From Kutzneria sp. (GTDB taxonomy: Bacteria; Actinomycetota; Actinomycetes; Mycobacteriales; Pseudonocardiaceae), in NCBI GenBank assembly GCA_019239965.1, contig JAFAZC010000075.1, positions 60,589 through 124,588 on the forward strand: a DNA stretch of 64,000 nt, given 5' to 3'. Numbering within the stretch: position 1 is the first letter of the stretch; every line of letters begins with the position of its first letter. The position numbers and the translations under genes were made by a program. Under the pieces are notes generated by a model. It ran no database searches. It had not been told where the DNA came from and worked only from the letters and a program-made list of their open reading frames with translations. This document shows, piece by piece, positions 1 through 8,974 of the stretch.

Positions 1-2028
1 ATGCACGTGCACACCGCGATCCTTCAGGTCCCCCACTGGCAGCTCCAGTTCGGCGCCGTGTGACCGCAGGTAGGACAAGGCGATGTGGGCCGACTCCTTC
101 ATCACGTCACCGAGCTGTCCGGTGAGCGAGACCCCGGTCGACCCCGTTTCCGGATCGGCCAGTGAGGCCTCCACGAACAGCACGTCCCCACCGGCTCCTG
201 TGACGGCGAGGCCGGTCGCCACGCCGGGCACGGACGTACGCTCCGCCGACTCGGGCGTGTGCCGGGGGCGTCCCAGGTAGTCCCGCAGGTCGTCCCCGGA
301 GACCGTCACCGGCAGTGTGGTGTCCTCCAGTGCCACCTTCGCGGTGATCTTGCGCAGGACCCTGGCGATCGAGCGCTCCAGGTCGCGCACGCCGGCCTCA
401 CGGGTGTACTCGGCCGCCAGCCGGCGCAGCGCGTCCTCGTCCACTGAGACCTCTGCCTCGGTCATGCCGGCCCGTTCCAGCTGCCGTGGCAGCAGGTGGT
501 CGCGGCCGATGGTGACCTTCTCGTCTTCGGTGTAGCCGTCGAGCCGGACCAGTTCCATCCGGTCGAGCAGCGGGCCGGGGATGTGCTCGAGCACATTGGC
601 CGTCGCCAGGAACAACACGTCGGACAGGTCCAGCTCCACCTCCAGGTAGTGGTCCCGGAAGGTGTGGTTCTGCGCGGGGTCCAGCACCTCGAGCAGCGCC
701 GCCGTCGGGTCGCCCCGGTAGTCCGAGCCGACCTTGTCCACCTCGTCCAGCAGCACCACCGGGTTCATCGAACCTGCTTCGGAGATCGCCCGAACGATCC
801 GGCCAGGCAGCGCGCCGACGTAGGTGCGCCGGTGCCCGCGGATCTCGGCCTCGTCCCGGACACCGCCGAGGGCCACCCGGACGAACTTGCGGCCCATCGC
901 CCGCGCCACCGACTCGCCCAGCGAGGTCTTGCCGACCCCGGGCGGCCCGACAAGCGCGAGCACCGCACCGCTGCGCCGGCCGCCGACAACGCCGAGGCCC
1001 TTGTCCGTCCGGCGCCGACGCACCGCGAGATGTTCGATGATCCGGTCCTTCACGTCGTCCAGCCCGGAATGGTCGGCGTCGAGCACGGCCCTTGCCTCCG
1101 TGATGGCGTAGGCGTCCTCGGTGCGCGTGTTCCACGGCATCTGCAGGATCGTGTCCAGCCAGGTGCGGATCCAGCTCACCTCGGGCGACTGGTCCGAGGT
1201 GCGCTCCAGCTTGTCCACCTCGGCCATGGCCGCCTCGTGGACCTTTTCCGGAAGGTTCGCCGCTTCCACTCGCGCCCGATAGTCCTGCTCCTCGGACGCG
1301 GGCTTGCCGTCGAGTTCGGCGAGCTCCTTTCGGATGGCCGCGAGTTGCTGGCGCAGCAGGAACTCCCGCTGCTGGCGTTCGACGCCTTCCCGAACGTCCT
1401 TGCGGATCGTCTCGCTGACGTCGAGTTCCGCCAAGTGTTCCCGGCCCCAGGCCAGCAGCTTCTCCAGTCGCTCGGCCACATCGGCGGTCTCAAGCAGCCA
1501 GAGCTTCTGTTCGGTGCTGAGGTAGGAGGCGTAGCCGGCGAGGTCGGCAAGGGCTGACGGGTCGGTGACCCCCTGCACGGAGTCGACCACCTGCCACGCG
1601 CCCCGCTGTTGCAGGATCGTGGTCACCAGTGCGCGGTATTCCTTGGCCAGTTCACGGGTGTGCTCGTCGACAGGAGTCTCTTCGGAAACCTCGGCCCGCA
1701 CCCACAGTGCGGCGCCGGGGCCAGTGGTGCCGGTGCCGATGCGGACCCGTGCGACGCCGCGCACCACGGCGGCACGCTCACCGCCGGGCAGCCGACCGAT
1801 CTGCGTGATCACGCCCAGGGTGCCCACCGAGCCGTACTTGCCGTCCAGCCGCGGCACGAGCAGGACCCTGGCTGCCTCGCTGGTTCCCGGCGTCCTGGTC
1901 TTCGAGGCCTGAGCGGCCTCAACGGCTGCCCGGATGTCGGTGTCGTCGAGCTCGACCGGCACCACCATGCCGGGCAGTACCACCATGTCGTCCAGCGGAA
2001 GCACCGGAAGCGCCAGTGTTTCGCTCAC
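1..2028 (-). CDS. lon: ATP-dependent protease Lon, C-terminus cut by window edge
   Basis: Cytosolic AAA+ serine protease that degrades misfolded and regulatory proteins. The reading frame starts at GTG (2028-2026), 9 nt after GGAGGG, with an N-terminus reading SETLALPVLPLDDMVVLPG, typical of the Lon substrate-binding domain. The Walker A motif GPPGVGKTS lies near 950-910. The frame runs open to base 1 and ends inside the proteolytic domain (ELELPVGDLKDRGVHVH), just before the PKDGPSAG region, so the catalytic Ser-Lys dyad is outside the window. A HAIR-like operator sits 22 bp upstream, implying HspR heat-shock control. Identity is certain; only the missing end is unknown. Confidence 0.95.
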   Translation of the reverse strand, partial: MSETLALPVLPLDDMVVLPGMVVPVELDDTDIRAAVEAAQASKTRTPGTSEAARVLLVPRLDGKYGSVGTLGVITQIGRLPGGERAAVVRGVARVRIGTGTTGPGAALWVRAEVSEETPVDEHTRELAKEYRALVTTILQQRGAWQVVDSVQGVTDPSALADLAGYASYLSTEQKLWLLETADVAERLEKLLAWGREHLAELDVSETIRKDVREGVERQQREFLLRQQLAAIRKELAELDGKPASEEQDYRARVEAANLPEKVHEAAMAEVDKLERTSDQSPEVSWIRTWLDTILQMPWNTRTEDAYAITEARAVLDADHSGLDDVKDRIIEHLAVRRRRTDKGLGVVGGRRSGAVLALVGPPGVGKTSLGESVARAMGRKFVRVALGGVRDEAEIRGHRRTYVGALPGRIVRAISEAGSMNPVVLLDEVDKVGSDYRGDPTAALLEVLDPAQNHTFRDHYLEVELDLSDVLFLATANVLEHIPGPLLDRMELVRLDGYTEDEKVTIGRDHLLPRQLERAGMTEAEVSVDEDALRRLAAEYTREAGVRDLERSIARVLRKITAKVALEDTTLPVTVSGDDLRDYLGRPRHTPESAERTSVPGVATGLAVTGAGGDVLFVEASLADPETGSTGVSLTGQLGDVMKESAHIALSYLRSHGAELELPVGDLKDRGVHVH

Positions 2029-2049
2029 GTCGTCCACCCTCCACCTGAT

Positions 2050-2070
2050 GTTGAGTCATACAGGCTCAAC
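2050..2070. promoter_or_regulatory. HAIR-like HspR operator upstream of lon
   Basis: GTTGAGT-N7-GCTCAAC is an inverted repeat matching the HAIR consensus CTTGAGT-N7-ACTCAAG except for the outermost base pair and one inner base. It lies 22 bp upstream of the lon start codon. HspR is known to control lon in Streptomyces; control here is inferred from the site. Confidence 0.6.
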
Positions 2071-2124
2071 CAATTGGAGCCAGGTGATGTTCCCCTGAGG
2101 TGTTCGCTCAGAGCGAGCACGACG

Positions 2125-2262
2125 GCGATGCGACTACGATCAACGAGCCAGACGGCGGTGGATACGAGGAATCCAGCGAAATTCTGGAGCGGTCGCGCCA
2201 CTGTGACAGTCATGACGACTGAAAGCCAGAGACTCGACCACCGGCCGTGATGTCTCTACCCG
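2125..2262 (+). promoter_or_regulatory. Cobalamin riboswitch upstream of cobN
   Basis: The conserved B12-riboswitch core is visible: GGAATCCAGCGAAATTCTGG, followed by AGCGGTCGCGCCACTGTGAC (2170-2209), then a downstream GAAAGCCAGAGACTC block (2221-2235). The element ends about 30 nt before the cobN start, so it probably represses translation or elongation of cobN when adenosylcobalamin is abundant. Boundaries are approximate. Confidence 0.85.
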
Positions 2263-2292
2263 GGGCGCAGGACCCCGAGGAGGAGTACCGCC

Positions 2293-5200
2293 GTGCCGCC
2301 ACGCGTCCTCTTACTGTCCACCGCCGACACCGACCTGCTCGCCGCGAAGCGGTGCGGCGCGGCATACCGCGTCGCCAACCCGGCCCGGCTGGACCTGGCG
2401 GACCTGCCCGCACTGCTCGACGGGGCCGCGCTGGCCGTCGTCCGGCTCCTCGGTGGGCGCCGAGTCTGGGAGGACGGACTCGCCGCGGTGCTGGCCAGTG
2501 GAGTGCCCACGGTGTGTCTCGGGGGTGAGGCGACGCCGGACGCGGAACTGATGGCCCTGTCGACGGTGCCGGCCGGAGTCGCGACGCAAGCGCTTGCCTA
2601 CCTGGTGGAGGGCGGTCCCGACAATCTCGGGCAGCTGGCCGCCTTCCTGTCGGACACCGTGCTGTTGACTGGCGAGGGATTCCGCGCTCCGGTAGGCATG
2701 CCGACCTTCGGAACCCACGGGGATCCCCCATTCCTCGCCGATCGGCCGACGGTCGGCATCGTGTTCTACCGGGCGCACGCGCTGGCCGGCAACACCGCGT
2801 TCGTCGACGCCCTCGTCGCGGCCGTCGCCGCCGCCGGCGCCAACGCGCTGCCCGTGTTCTGCGGATCCTTGCGGGGACTCGACAGTGACGACGCGACCGG
2901 CCTGCTCCAGCTGCTCAGCCGGTGCGACGCCCTGGTCGCCACGGTGCTCGCCGCCGGGGGAGCGGTGGCCGCGGAGGCCAGCGCCGGTGGCGACGAGGAC
3001 GCCTGGGACGCGGGGGCGCTGGCCCGCCTCGACGTGCCGGTCCTGCAAGGTCTGTGCCTGACTTCGTCGCGCGCGGTCTGGACGGCCTCCAGCGCGGCAC
3101 TGTCCCCGATGGACGCCGCCATGCAGGTCGCCATTCCGGAGTTCGACGGCCGGCTGATCGGAGTTCCCTTCTCCTTCAAGGAGAACGGTCCCGACGGGAT
3201 ACCAGTGTACGTGGCCGACCCCGAGCGGACCGCGAGGGTGGCCGGCACCGCGGTGGCCATGGCCACACTGCGCCATGTGCCCAACGCGGACAAGAAGGTG
3301 GCGATAGTGCTGTCGTCCTATCCCACTAAACACGCCAGGGTGGGCAACGCGGTCGGCCTGGACACACCGGCCTCCGCGGTAGCCCTGTTACGTGCCATGG
3401 CCGAACATGGGTATCACCTCGGTGATCTCGATGTGTCTACTGTGGATGGTGACACGCTTATCCACCGGCTGATCGCCGCGGGCGGCCATGACGTCGACTG
3501 GCTCACCGAGGAGCAGATGGCCGCGGCCGCGATCCGCGTTCCCGCGGCGGCCTACCGAACCTGGTTCGACACGCTGCCGCGGCCACTGCGCGAGTCGGTG
3601 ACCGAGCACTGGGGGAGACCGCCCGGCCGGCTCTACGTGACGGGCGACGAGATCTACGTCGCCGCACTGCGCTTCGGCAACGTCATTCTGATGATCCAGC
3701 CGCCACGCGGGTTCGGCGAGAACCCGGTGGCGATCTACCACGACCCGGATCTGCCGCCCTCGCACCAGTACCTGGCGGCCTACCGATGGCTGGAACACGA
3801 GTTCGGTGCGCACGCGGTGCTGCACCTGGGCAAGCACGGCACACTGGAATGGTTGCCGGGCAAGGGATTAGGGCTCGCCGAAGACTGCGCACCGGATGCG
3901 GCACTCGGGAACCTTCCCCTCGTCTACCCGTTCATCGTCAACGACCCCGGCGAGGGCACCCAGGCAAAGCGTCGTGCACACGCCACCGTCGTCGACCACA
4001 TGATTCCGCCGATGGCCCGTGCGGACACCTACGGCGACATGGCAAAGCTGGAGCAGCTGCTCGACGAGTACGCCACGGTGCAGGCGCTCGACCCCACCAA
4101 ACTGGCGACCGTCCGCGCCCAGATCTGGGAACTGGTCACCGCCGCCCAACTGCACCACGACCTGCACACCCCCGATCAGCCCGACGAGGAGTCGTTCGAC
4201 GACTTCGTGTTGCACATCGACGGCTACCTGTGCGAGATCAAGGACGTGCAGATCCGGGACGGCCTGCATGTGCTTGGCCGGGCACCCGAAGGCGAGGAAC
4301 TGGTCAACGACGTGCTCGCGGTGCTGCGCGCGCGTCAGGTCTTCGGTGGAACGGTCGGTGCCGTCGCCGGGCTGCGGTCCGCCCTCGCGGCGTACTTCGG
4401 GCTCGACGAGCAGACGCTGCTGGCCGAACCTGGCGCCGCTGTGGAGTCCACGGGCGGCCTTTCCGATCTCGTCGACGGACCGTCGCGAACCGCGGCCGAC
4501 GTCATCGACCTGCTGGAGACCATGGCCCGCCAGCTGGTGCTCGGCGCGCAGGCACGGCACTGGCAGCCCGCCCGACTGCCGGCCGTCGTCGCCGACGTGC
4601 TCGGCCGGCCGGTCGACGAGGTCGTCCAGGTGCTCCGCTTCGCCTGTGCCGAAGTGGTGCCGAGGCTGGCGAAAACGACTGACGAGGTCCGCAACGTGGT
4701 GCGTGCGCTCGACGGCGGGTTCGTCGAGCCAGGACCGTCCGGATCGCCCACCCGTGGTCTGGTGTCGGTGCTGCCGACCGGGCGGAACTTCTACTCCGTC
4801 GACCCGAAGGCCATTCCGTCCCGCAACGCCTTCGACGTCGGCGTCGCCCTTGCTGACTCCCTGCTCGCGCGGCACAGGGCCGACACCGGCCAGTGGCCTC
4901 GCAGTGTCGGCCTGACCGTGTGGGGAACCTCGGCGATGCGCACCCAGGGCGACGACATCGCGGAACTGCTGTGGCTGCTCGGCTGCCGTCCGGTATGGGA
5001 CGACGCCTCCCGCGGGGTGACCGGTTTCGAGGTGGTCGACATCGATGCGCTGGGCCGGCCCCGAATCGACGTCGTCATCCGGATTTCAGGGTTCTTCCGT
5101 GACGCCTTCCCCCATGTGGTGGCCCTGCTCGACGACGCGGTGCGGACCGTGGCGGGACTAGAGGAACCCGATGAGGACAACTATCTCGCCGCGCACTACC

Positions 5201-5958
5201 GCCGTGACCTCGCCGAGCACGGCGACACGAGACGCGCGACCACCCGGATCTTCGGCTCGCGGCCCGGCGCGTACGGGGCGGGCCTGCTGCCGTTGATCGA
5301 CTCGAGGAACTGGCGTGACGACGCCGACCTCGCCGAGGTCTACGCGACCTGGGGTGGCTACGCCTACGGACGGGGCCTCGACGGTGTCCAAGCGCGGGCG
5401 GACATGGAGATGGCGTACCGCAGAATCCAGGTCGCGGCCAAGAACGTCGACACGCGCGAACACGACATCGCGGACTCCGATGACTACTTCCAGTACCACG
5501 GAGGGATGGTCGCCATGGTGCGGTCGCTGACCGGTGGCAACCCCGCCGCCTATGTCGGCGACTCGGCAGTGCCGCACGCGGTGCGGACCAGGTCGCTGCG
5601 GGAGGAGACCCGGCGGGTCTTTCGGGCGAGAGTGGTCAATCCGCGGTGGATCTCCGCTATGCGACGGCACGGCTACAAGGGCGCGTTCGAGCTCGCCGCC
5701 ACGGTGGACTACCTTTTCGGCTTCGACGCGACCGCCGGCGTTGTCGACGACTGGATGTACGCGCGGCTTGCCGAGTCCTATGTGTTCGACAACGAGGTCA
5801 AGGACTTCATGCGCGAGTCGAACCCGTGGGCGCTGCGTGCGGTGACCGAGCGGCTGCTGGAAGCGGCCGAACGGGGACTGTGGGGCGACCCGGACGCCGA
5901 CGTCCTCGACCAGTTGCGATCGGTCTACCTGGAGTTGGAAGGGCAACTGGAGGATTGA
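2293..5958 (+). CDS. cobN: Cobaltochelatase subunit CobN
   Basis: Large subunit of the ATP-dependent aerobic cobalt chelatase, inserting Co2+ into hydrogenobyrinate a,c-diamide. 1221 residues, the usual length for CobN. GTG start 7 nt after GAGGAGGAG. CobN/BchH signatures include HLGKHGTLEWLPGKG near residue 513 and FIVNDPGEGTQAKRRAHATV near 545. It stands alone behind its own cobalamin riboswitch; the ATPase-type partner (18144-20111) is 12 kb away behind a second riboswitch. No CobS or CobT gene is seen, so the ChlI/ChlD-like protein is the probable partner. Confidence 0.96.
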   Translation: MPPRVLLLSTADTDLLAAKRCGAAYRVANPARLDLADLPALLDGAALAVVRLLGGRRVWEDGLAAVLASGVPTVCLGGEATPDAELMALSTVPAGVATQALAYLVEGGPDNLGQLAAFLSDTVLLTGEGFRAPVGMPTFGTHGDPPFLADRPTVGIVFYRAHALAGNTAFVDALVAAVAAAGANALPVFCGSLRGLDSDDATGLLQLLSRCDALVATVLAAGGAVAAEASAGGDEDAWDAGALARLDVPVLQGLCLTSSRAVWTASSAALSPMDAAMQVAIPEFDGRLIGVPFSFKENGPDGIPVYVADPERTARVAGTAVAMATLRHVPNADKKVAIVLSSYPTKHARVGNAVGLDTPASAVALLRAMAEHGYHLGDLDVSTVDGDTLIHRLIAAGGHDVDWLTEEQMAAAAIRVPAAAYRTWFDTLPRPLRESVTEHWGRPPGRLYVTGDEIYVAALRFGNVILMIQPPRGFGENPVAIYHDPDLPPSHQYLAAYRWLEHEFGAHAVLHLGKHGTLEWLPGKGLGLAEDCAPDAALGNLPLVYPFIVNDPGEGTQAKRRAHATVVDHMIPPMARADTYGDMAKLEQLLDEYATVQALDPTKLATVRAQIWELVTAAQLHHDLHTPDQPDEESFDDFVLHIDGYLCEIKDVQIRDGLHVLGRAPEGEELVNDVLAVLRARQVFGGTVGAVAGLRSALAAYFGLDEQTLLAEPGAAVESTGGLSDLVDGPSRTAADVIDLLETMARQLVLGAQARHWQPARLPAVVADVLGRPVDEVVQVLRFACAEVVPRLAKTTDEVRNVVRALDGGFVEPGPSGSPTRGLVSVLPTGRNFYSVDPKAIPSRNAFDVGVALADSLLARHRADTGQWPRSVGLTVWGTSAMRTQGDDIAELLWLLGCRPVWDDASRGVTGFEVVDIDALGRPRIDVVIRISGFFRDAFPHVVALLDDAVRTVAGLEEPDEDNYLAAHYRRDLAEHGDTRRATTRIFGSRPGAYGAGLLPLIDSRNWRDDADLAEVYATWGGYAYGRGLDGVQARADMEMAYRRIQVAAKNVDTREHDIADSDDYFQYHGGMVAMVRSLTGGNPAAYVGDSAVPHAVRTRSLREETRRVFRARVVNPRWISAMRRHGYKGAFELAATVDYLFGFDATAGVVDDWMYARLAESYVFDNEVKDFMRESNPWALRAVTERLLEAAERGLWGDPDADVLDQLRSVYLELEGQLED

Positions 5959-6087
5959 CCCCGGTCCGGTGAACTGACGTGCCGTTCCGCCCTGAATGGT
6001 CCTTAATGGCATGTAGTGGTAGTCGCGGAAGGGGTCCACCCGTGTGAGGAAGGCCGGTCGCTCTTGCCGACGAAGGGGAGACGTGCC

Positions 6088-6375
6088 ATGTGGATCGTGC
6101 TGGGGGCGCTTGTCGCCGTCATGGCTGCGGCCTTTCCTCTCGCCTGGTGGCTGACCTCGCCGCGCTACATCGGACGGCTGGTCGCCCGGCGCCTTTGCCG
6201 GCTTCGAGCCGCGACGAGGGCGCTGTACCCGACGCTCATCGAGGTGCCTGAACCAACGACGGGAATCATCGTGGTCAACCGCGCCGAGCCGGCATCGCTG
6301 CCGGTACAGCGGCGCGCGGAACCCTCGCCGACCAAGATGACCACATGGACGGCCACTGTCGCCCGCGGCGAGTGA
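6088..6375 (+). CDS. Small membrane-anchored protein of unknown function
   Basis: 95 residues from ATG with AAGGGGAG 8 nt upstream. Residues 2-25 form one hydrophobic segment (IVLGALVAVMAAAFPLAWWL), followed by a basic stretch with several arginines (YIGRLVARRLCRLRAATR) and a polar C-terminal tail. This suggests a single-pass inner-membrane protein with a short cytoplasmic tail. I recognise no family. It lies 129 bp after cobN and could be cotranscribed, but nothing ties it to cobalt or B12 metabolism. Confidence 0.6.
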   Translation: MWIVLGALVAVMAAAFPLAWWLTSPRYIGRLVARRLCRLRAATRALYPTLIEVPEPTTGIIVVNRAEPASLPVQRRAEPSPTKMTTWTATVARGE

Positions 6376-6387
6376 CCATGCGAGCGA

Positions 6388-6670
6388 TCAGACGGTCAGG
6401 CACGCCAACCGCGGCGAGATACGGATCGGCTCGAATTCCGTGAACTGCGCCGTGGCGGCGCCAGTGGTGATGAACGGGTCGGCGTGGACGAGCGCCTCAA
6501 TGTCGGTGACGTCACCGGTCGCGAGAATGATGCCGCCGGTGCGGCCGTAGTGGCCCTGCCATCAGGTAGATCCCAGACTCGACGGCCCGGTCCAGGTGGC
6601 TGTAATGCGCCGGCCGAAGCTCATCGATTCGTTCCAAGGGCGCGTGGTAGGTGAACCGGACACTGAACAC
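6388..6670 (-). pseudogene. YciI-family protein gene with a frameshift
   Basis: From GTG (6670) the frame encodes MFSVRFTYHAPLERIDELRP...SGIYLMAG, a YCII-like N-terminus of the small alpha-beta barrel family. After LMAG (about 6560-6555) the original frame soon stops, while the neighbouring frame continues the family pattern as GHYGRTGGIILATGDVTD, then DPFITTGAATAQFTEFEPIR, ending LACLTV at TGA (6388-6390). The product is intact across two frames, about 93 residues, which is normal YciI length. This is either a single-base indel pseudogene or a sequencing error. Confidence 0.75.
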
Positions 6671-6857
6671 GAGGGACTCCCTGCGTAGTGGCGTTGCCTC
6701 CTTCCAGCCAAGCCACACACAGAGCCGCTGTCCAAGACCGATGAGCGTGGCTGACATAGGATGAGCCCTATGGCGCCAGGTCGCAGGGGGACGACGGCGG
6801 GTCGTATTCAACCCCTCGGCGTGATCGGTCCTCGAACCTGGACCTGCGGCGCGGCGT

Positions 6858-7928
6858 TTAGGACCGGAAAGCGGCGGCCACCGACAGGATGATGTCGTTG
6901 GCCTCGTTCTCGCCGATGCTGATCCGCACCCCTTCGCCGGAGAACGGCCGGACCATGACGCCTGCCCGCCGCGCCGCCGCGGCGAACTCGTCGGTGCGGG
7001 CCCCCAACCGAAGCCACACGAAGTTGCCCTGTGGGGTCGGCACCGACCAGCCCTGGCCGCGGAGCCCATCGAGCACCCTGTCGCGTTCCTTGACCAACGC
7101 CTCCACCCGTTCGAACAGTTCGTCCTCGGCCCGCAGCGAAGCCACCGCGGCATCCTGGGCGAGCTGGCTGACGCCGAACGGCACCGCCGTCTTCCGCATG
7201 GCCTCGGCGATCCGCTGACCCGCGATCAGGTAGCCGACCCTGAGACCAGCCAGCCCGTAGGCCTTGGAGAACGTGCGGAGCACGGCCACGTTGGGGTACC
7301 GGCGGTAGAGCTCCACGCCGTCGGGCAGCTCCGGATCCCGGGCGAACTCCCGATAGGCCTCGTCGATGAGCACGAGGACGCTGGCGGGCACCCGGCGCAG
7401 GAACCCGTCCAGCTCGGCGCGGCGGAGCAGGGTCCCGGTCGGATTGTTCGGATTGCACACGATCACCAGCCTGGTGCGGTCGGTGATGGCCTCGGCCATC
7501 GCGTCCAGATCGTGGTGTTCGTCCGTGGTCAACGGCACCTGGACAGACCGTGCGCCGGCGATCTTCGTGATGATCGGGTAGGCCTCGAAGGAACGCCAGG
7601 GGTAGACGACCTCGTCGCCAGCGTCGCAGGTGGCGCTGACGGTCTGCTGGATGACGCTCACCCCGCCCGTCCCGGTCGCGACGTGCTCCGGGGGCACGCC
7701 GAACCGCTCAGCGATGGCGGTGGTGAGGCGGACACACGCCATGTCCGGATACCGGTTGAGTCCGCTGGCCGCCTCGGACAGCACCGCCAGCACGCTTGGC
7801 AGCGGAGGGTAGGGGTTCTCGTTGGAGGACAGCTTGAACGCCGGCGCCCCGCTGGCACTGACAGCCGGCCGACCCGGCACGTAGGCGGGCAGGTCATCCA
7901 GTGTCGCGCGAAGTCGGGGGGTCTCCAT
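6858..7928 (-). CDS. HisC/Pat-type PLP-dependent aminotransferase
   Basis: Class I/II fold-type-I aminotransferase of the histidinol-phosphate / phenylalanine aminotransferase (HisC/Pat) family, 356 residues from ATG preceded by AAGGTG. Motifs include [13 protein letters not shown] near the N-terminus, NPNNPTG in the middle, and [15 protein letters not shown], whose lysine should hold PLP. It is not in a his operon, so an aromatic-amino-acid role (Pat) is at least as likely as histidine synthesis. It ends a minus-strand unit with the hydrolase (54 bp upstream) and the P450. An in-frame GTG at 7937 is an alternative start. Confidence 0.88.
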   Translation of the reverse strand: METPRLRATLDDLPAYVPGRPAVSASGAPAFKLSSNENPYPPLPSVLAVLSEAASGLNRYPDMACVRLTTAIAERFGVPPEHVATGTGGVSVIQQTVSATCDAGDEVVYPWRSFEAYPIITKIAGARSVQVPLTTDEHHDLDAMAEAITDRTRLVIVCNPNNPTGTLLRRAELDGFLRRVPASVLVLIDEAYREFARDPELPDGVELYRRYPNVAVLRTFSKAYGLAGLRVGYLIAGQRIAEAMRKTAVPFGVSQLAQDAAVASLRAEDELFERVEALVKERDRVLDGLRGQGWSVPTPQGNFVWLRLGARTDEFAAAARRAGVMVRPFSGEGVRISIGENEANDIILSVAAAFRS

Positions 7929-7982
7929 GTTCGTCACCTTACGAGCTCGCGCAGCGGGGCGGCACAAGCCGGGACGATTGGC

Positions 7983-8948
7983 TCACGAAGGCACGTCCGC
8001 GAGCCACTTGTCGATCTCGGCCAGGACCCGGGCTCGCACCGGTTCAGCGGACAGGAACAGGTCGTGCATTCCCCCTTCGACGCCGACCACCGAGACCTGT
8101 GGTCCGATCCTCGGCGCCCATCTGGCGATCTGCCTGACGTCGAGCACGGTGTCCGCGCTCATGGCGTCGGCAGACCACAGCTTGGAGTTGAGCAGACTCT
8201 TCGTCGAGTGCAGCACGAGCACCGGCACGGCAACGGCGAGTCCGGCGTGCAGCCTGGCATGGTGTCGCCGGACACTGCCTATCCACCCGGCGCGGATCGG
8301 AAATCCGCTGATCGGCTTCCACCGCAGGTCGTAGTCCCACTCGCCGTGGTGGCCGCGGTGCACGCTCATGCCGTACACGTTCTCCAGGCCGTATCTGACC
8401 ACCACCGCGGGGGCCCGCGCCAGCCCGAGCGCGCGGATGGTCGCGGTGCCGACCGTCCGCATGAACCAACCCCTGGCGAGCTCCAACCACGGACTGTTGA
8501 GGACCAGGGCGTCCAGGACCGCGTCGTCGCGCCGCTCGTGCGCCCACATCGTGGCGATCAGGCCACCGGTCGAGTGGCCGATCACGGTGAGCCTGCCGTG
8601 ACCGTGGTCCTCCCGGAGGATTCGGGCGGCCAGGTCGAGTTCCTCGAAGTGGTAGCGCAGGTCGGCGACATAGTTGGGAATCTGTCCGTCCCGCAGCGAT
8701 CGCCCGTAGCCGCGCAGGTCGAGTGCGTAGAAGTCGTATCCGGAAGCGGAGAAGTGCTCGGCGACGTGTCGCTGGAAGAAGTAGTCGTTGTATCCGTGCA
8801 GGTAGAGCATTGCTCCGCGGGTCGGCCGTTGTGTGCGGTACCTGACTAGGGTCGCTACGTCCTCGACGCCGGGGCCTTTCCGCGCCGGCAGCGCGCTCAG
8901 TCGCAGGGGCAGCGCTTCGAAGCCGTCGCCGAGCACGTCACGTGTCAC
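7983..8948 (-). CDS. Alpha/beta hydrolase (lysophospholipase-like)
   Basis: Serine hydrolase of 321 residues, monoacylglycerol-lipase/lysophospholipase type. The nucleophile elbow is GHSTGG in LTVIGHSTGGLIATMW. The oxyanion region is LYLHGYNDYFFQRHVAEHF, and the DLRGYGRS strand-turn is typical of this subfamily. A late His in VEGGMHDLFLSAEPVR should complete the triad. No signal peptide is seen. It begins 26 bp after the P450 stop codon in the same direction, so cotranscription is likely. The substrate is unknown. Confidence 0.88.
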   Translation of the reverse strand: MTRDVLGDGFEALPLRLSALPARKGPGVEDVATLVRYRTQRPTRGAMLYLHGYNDYFFQRHVAEHFSASGYDFYALDLRGYGRSLRDGQIPNYVADLRYHFEELDLAARILREDHGHGRLTVIGHSTGGLIATMWAHERRDDAVLDALVLNSPWLELARGWFMRTVGTATIRALGLARAPAVVVRYGLENVYGMSVHRGHHGEWDYDLRWKPISGFPIRAGWIGSVRRHHARLHAGLAVAVPVLVLHSTKSLLNSKLWSADAMSADTVLDVRQIARWAPRIGPQVSVVGVEGGMHDLFLSAEPVRARVLAEIDKWLADVPS

Positions 8949-8974
8949 GCGGTGACCTTACCGACACGGTGGCG

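Noticed and set aside
6770..6892. 40-codon plus-strand ORF with TAGGAT 7 nt upstream
   Set aside because: The peptide has no coding character, overlaps the 3' end of the aminotransferase gene and shows no family; it may be a chance leaderless-like signature.
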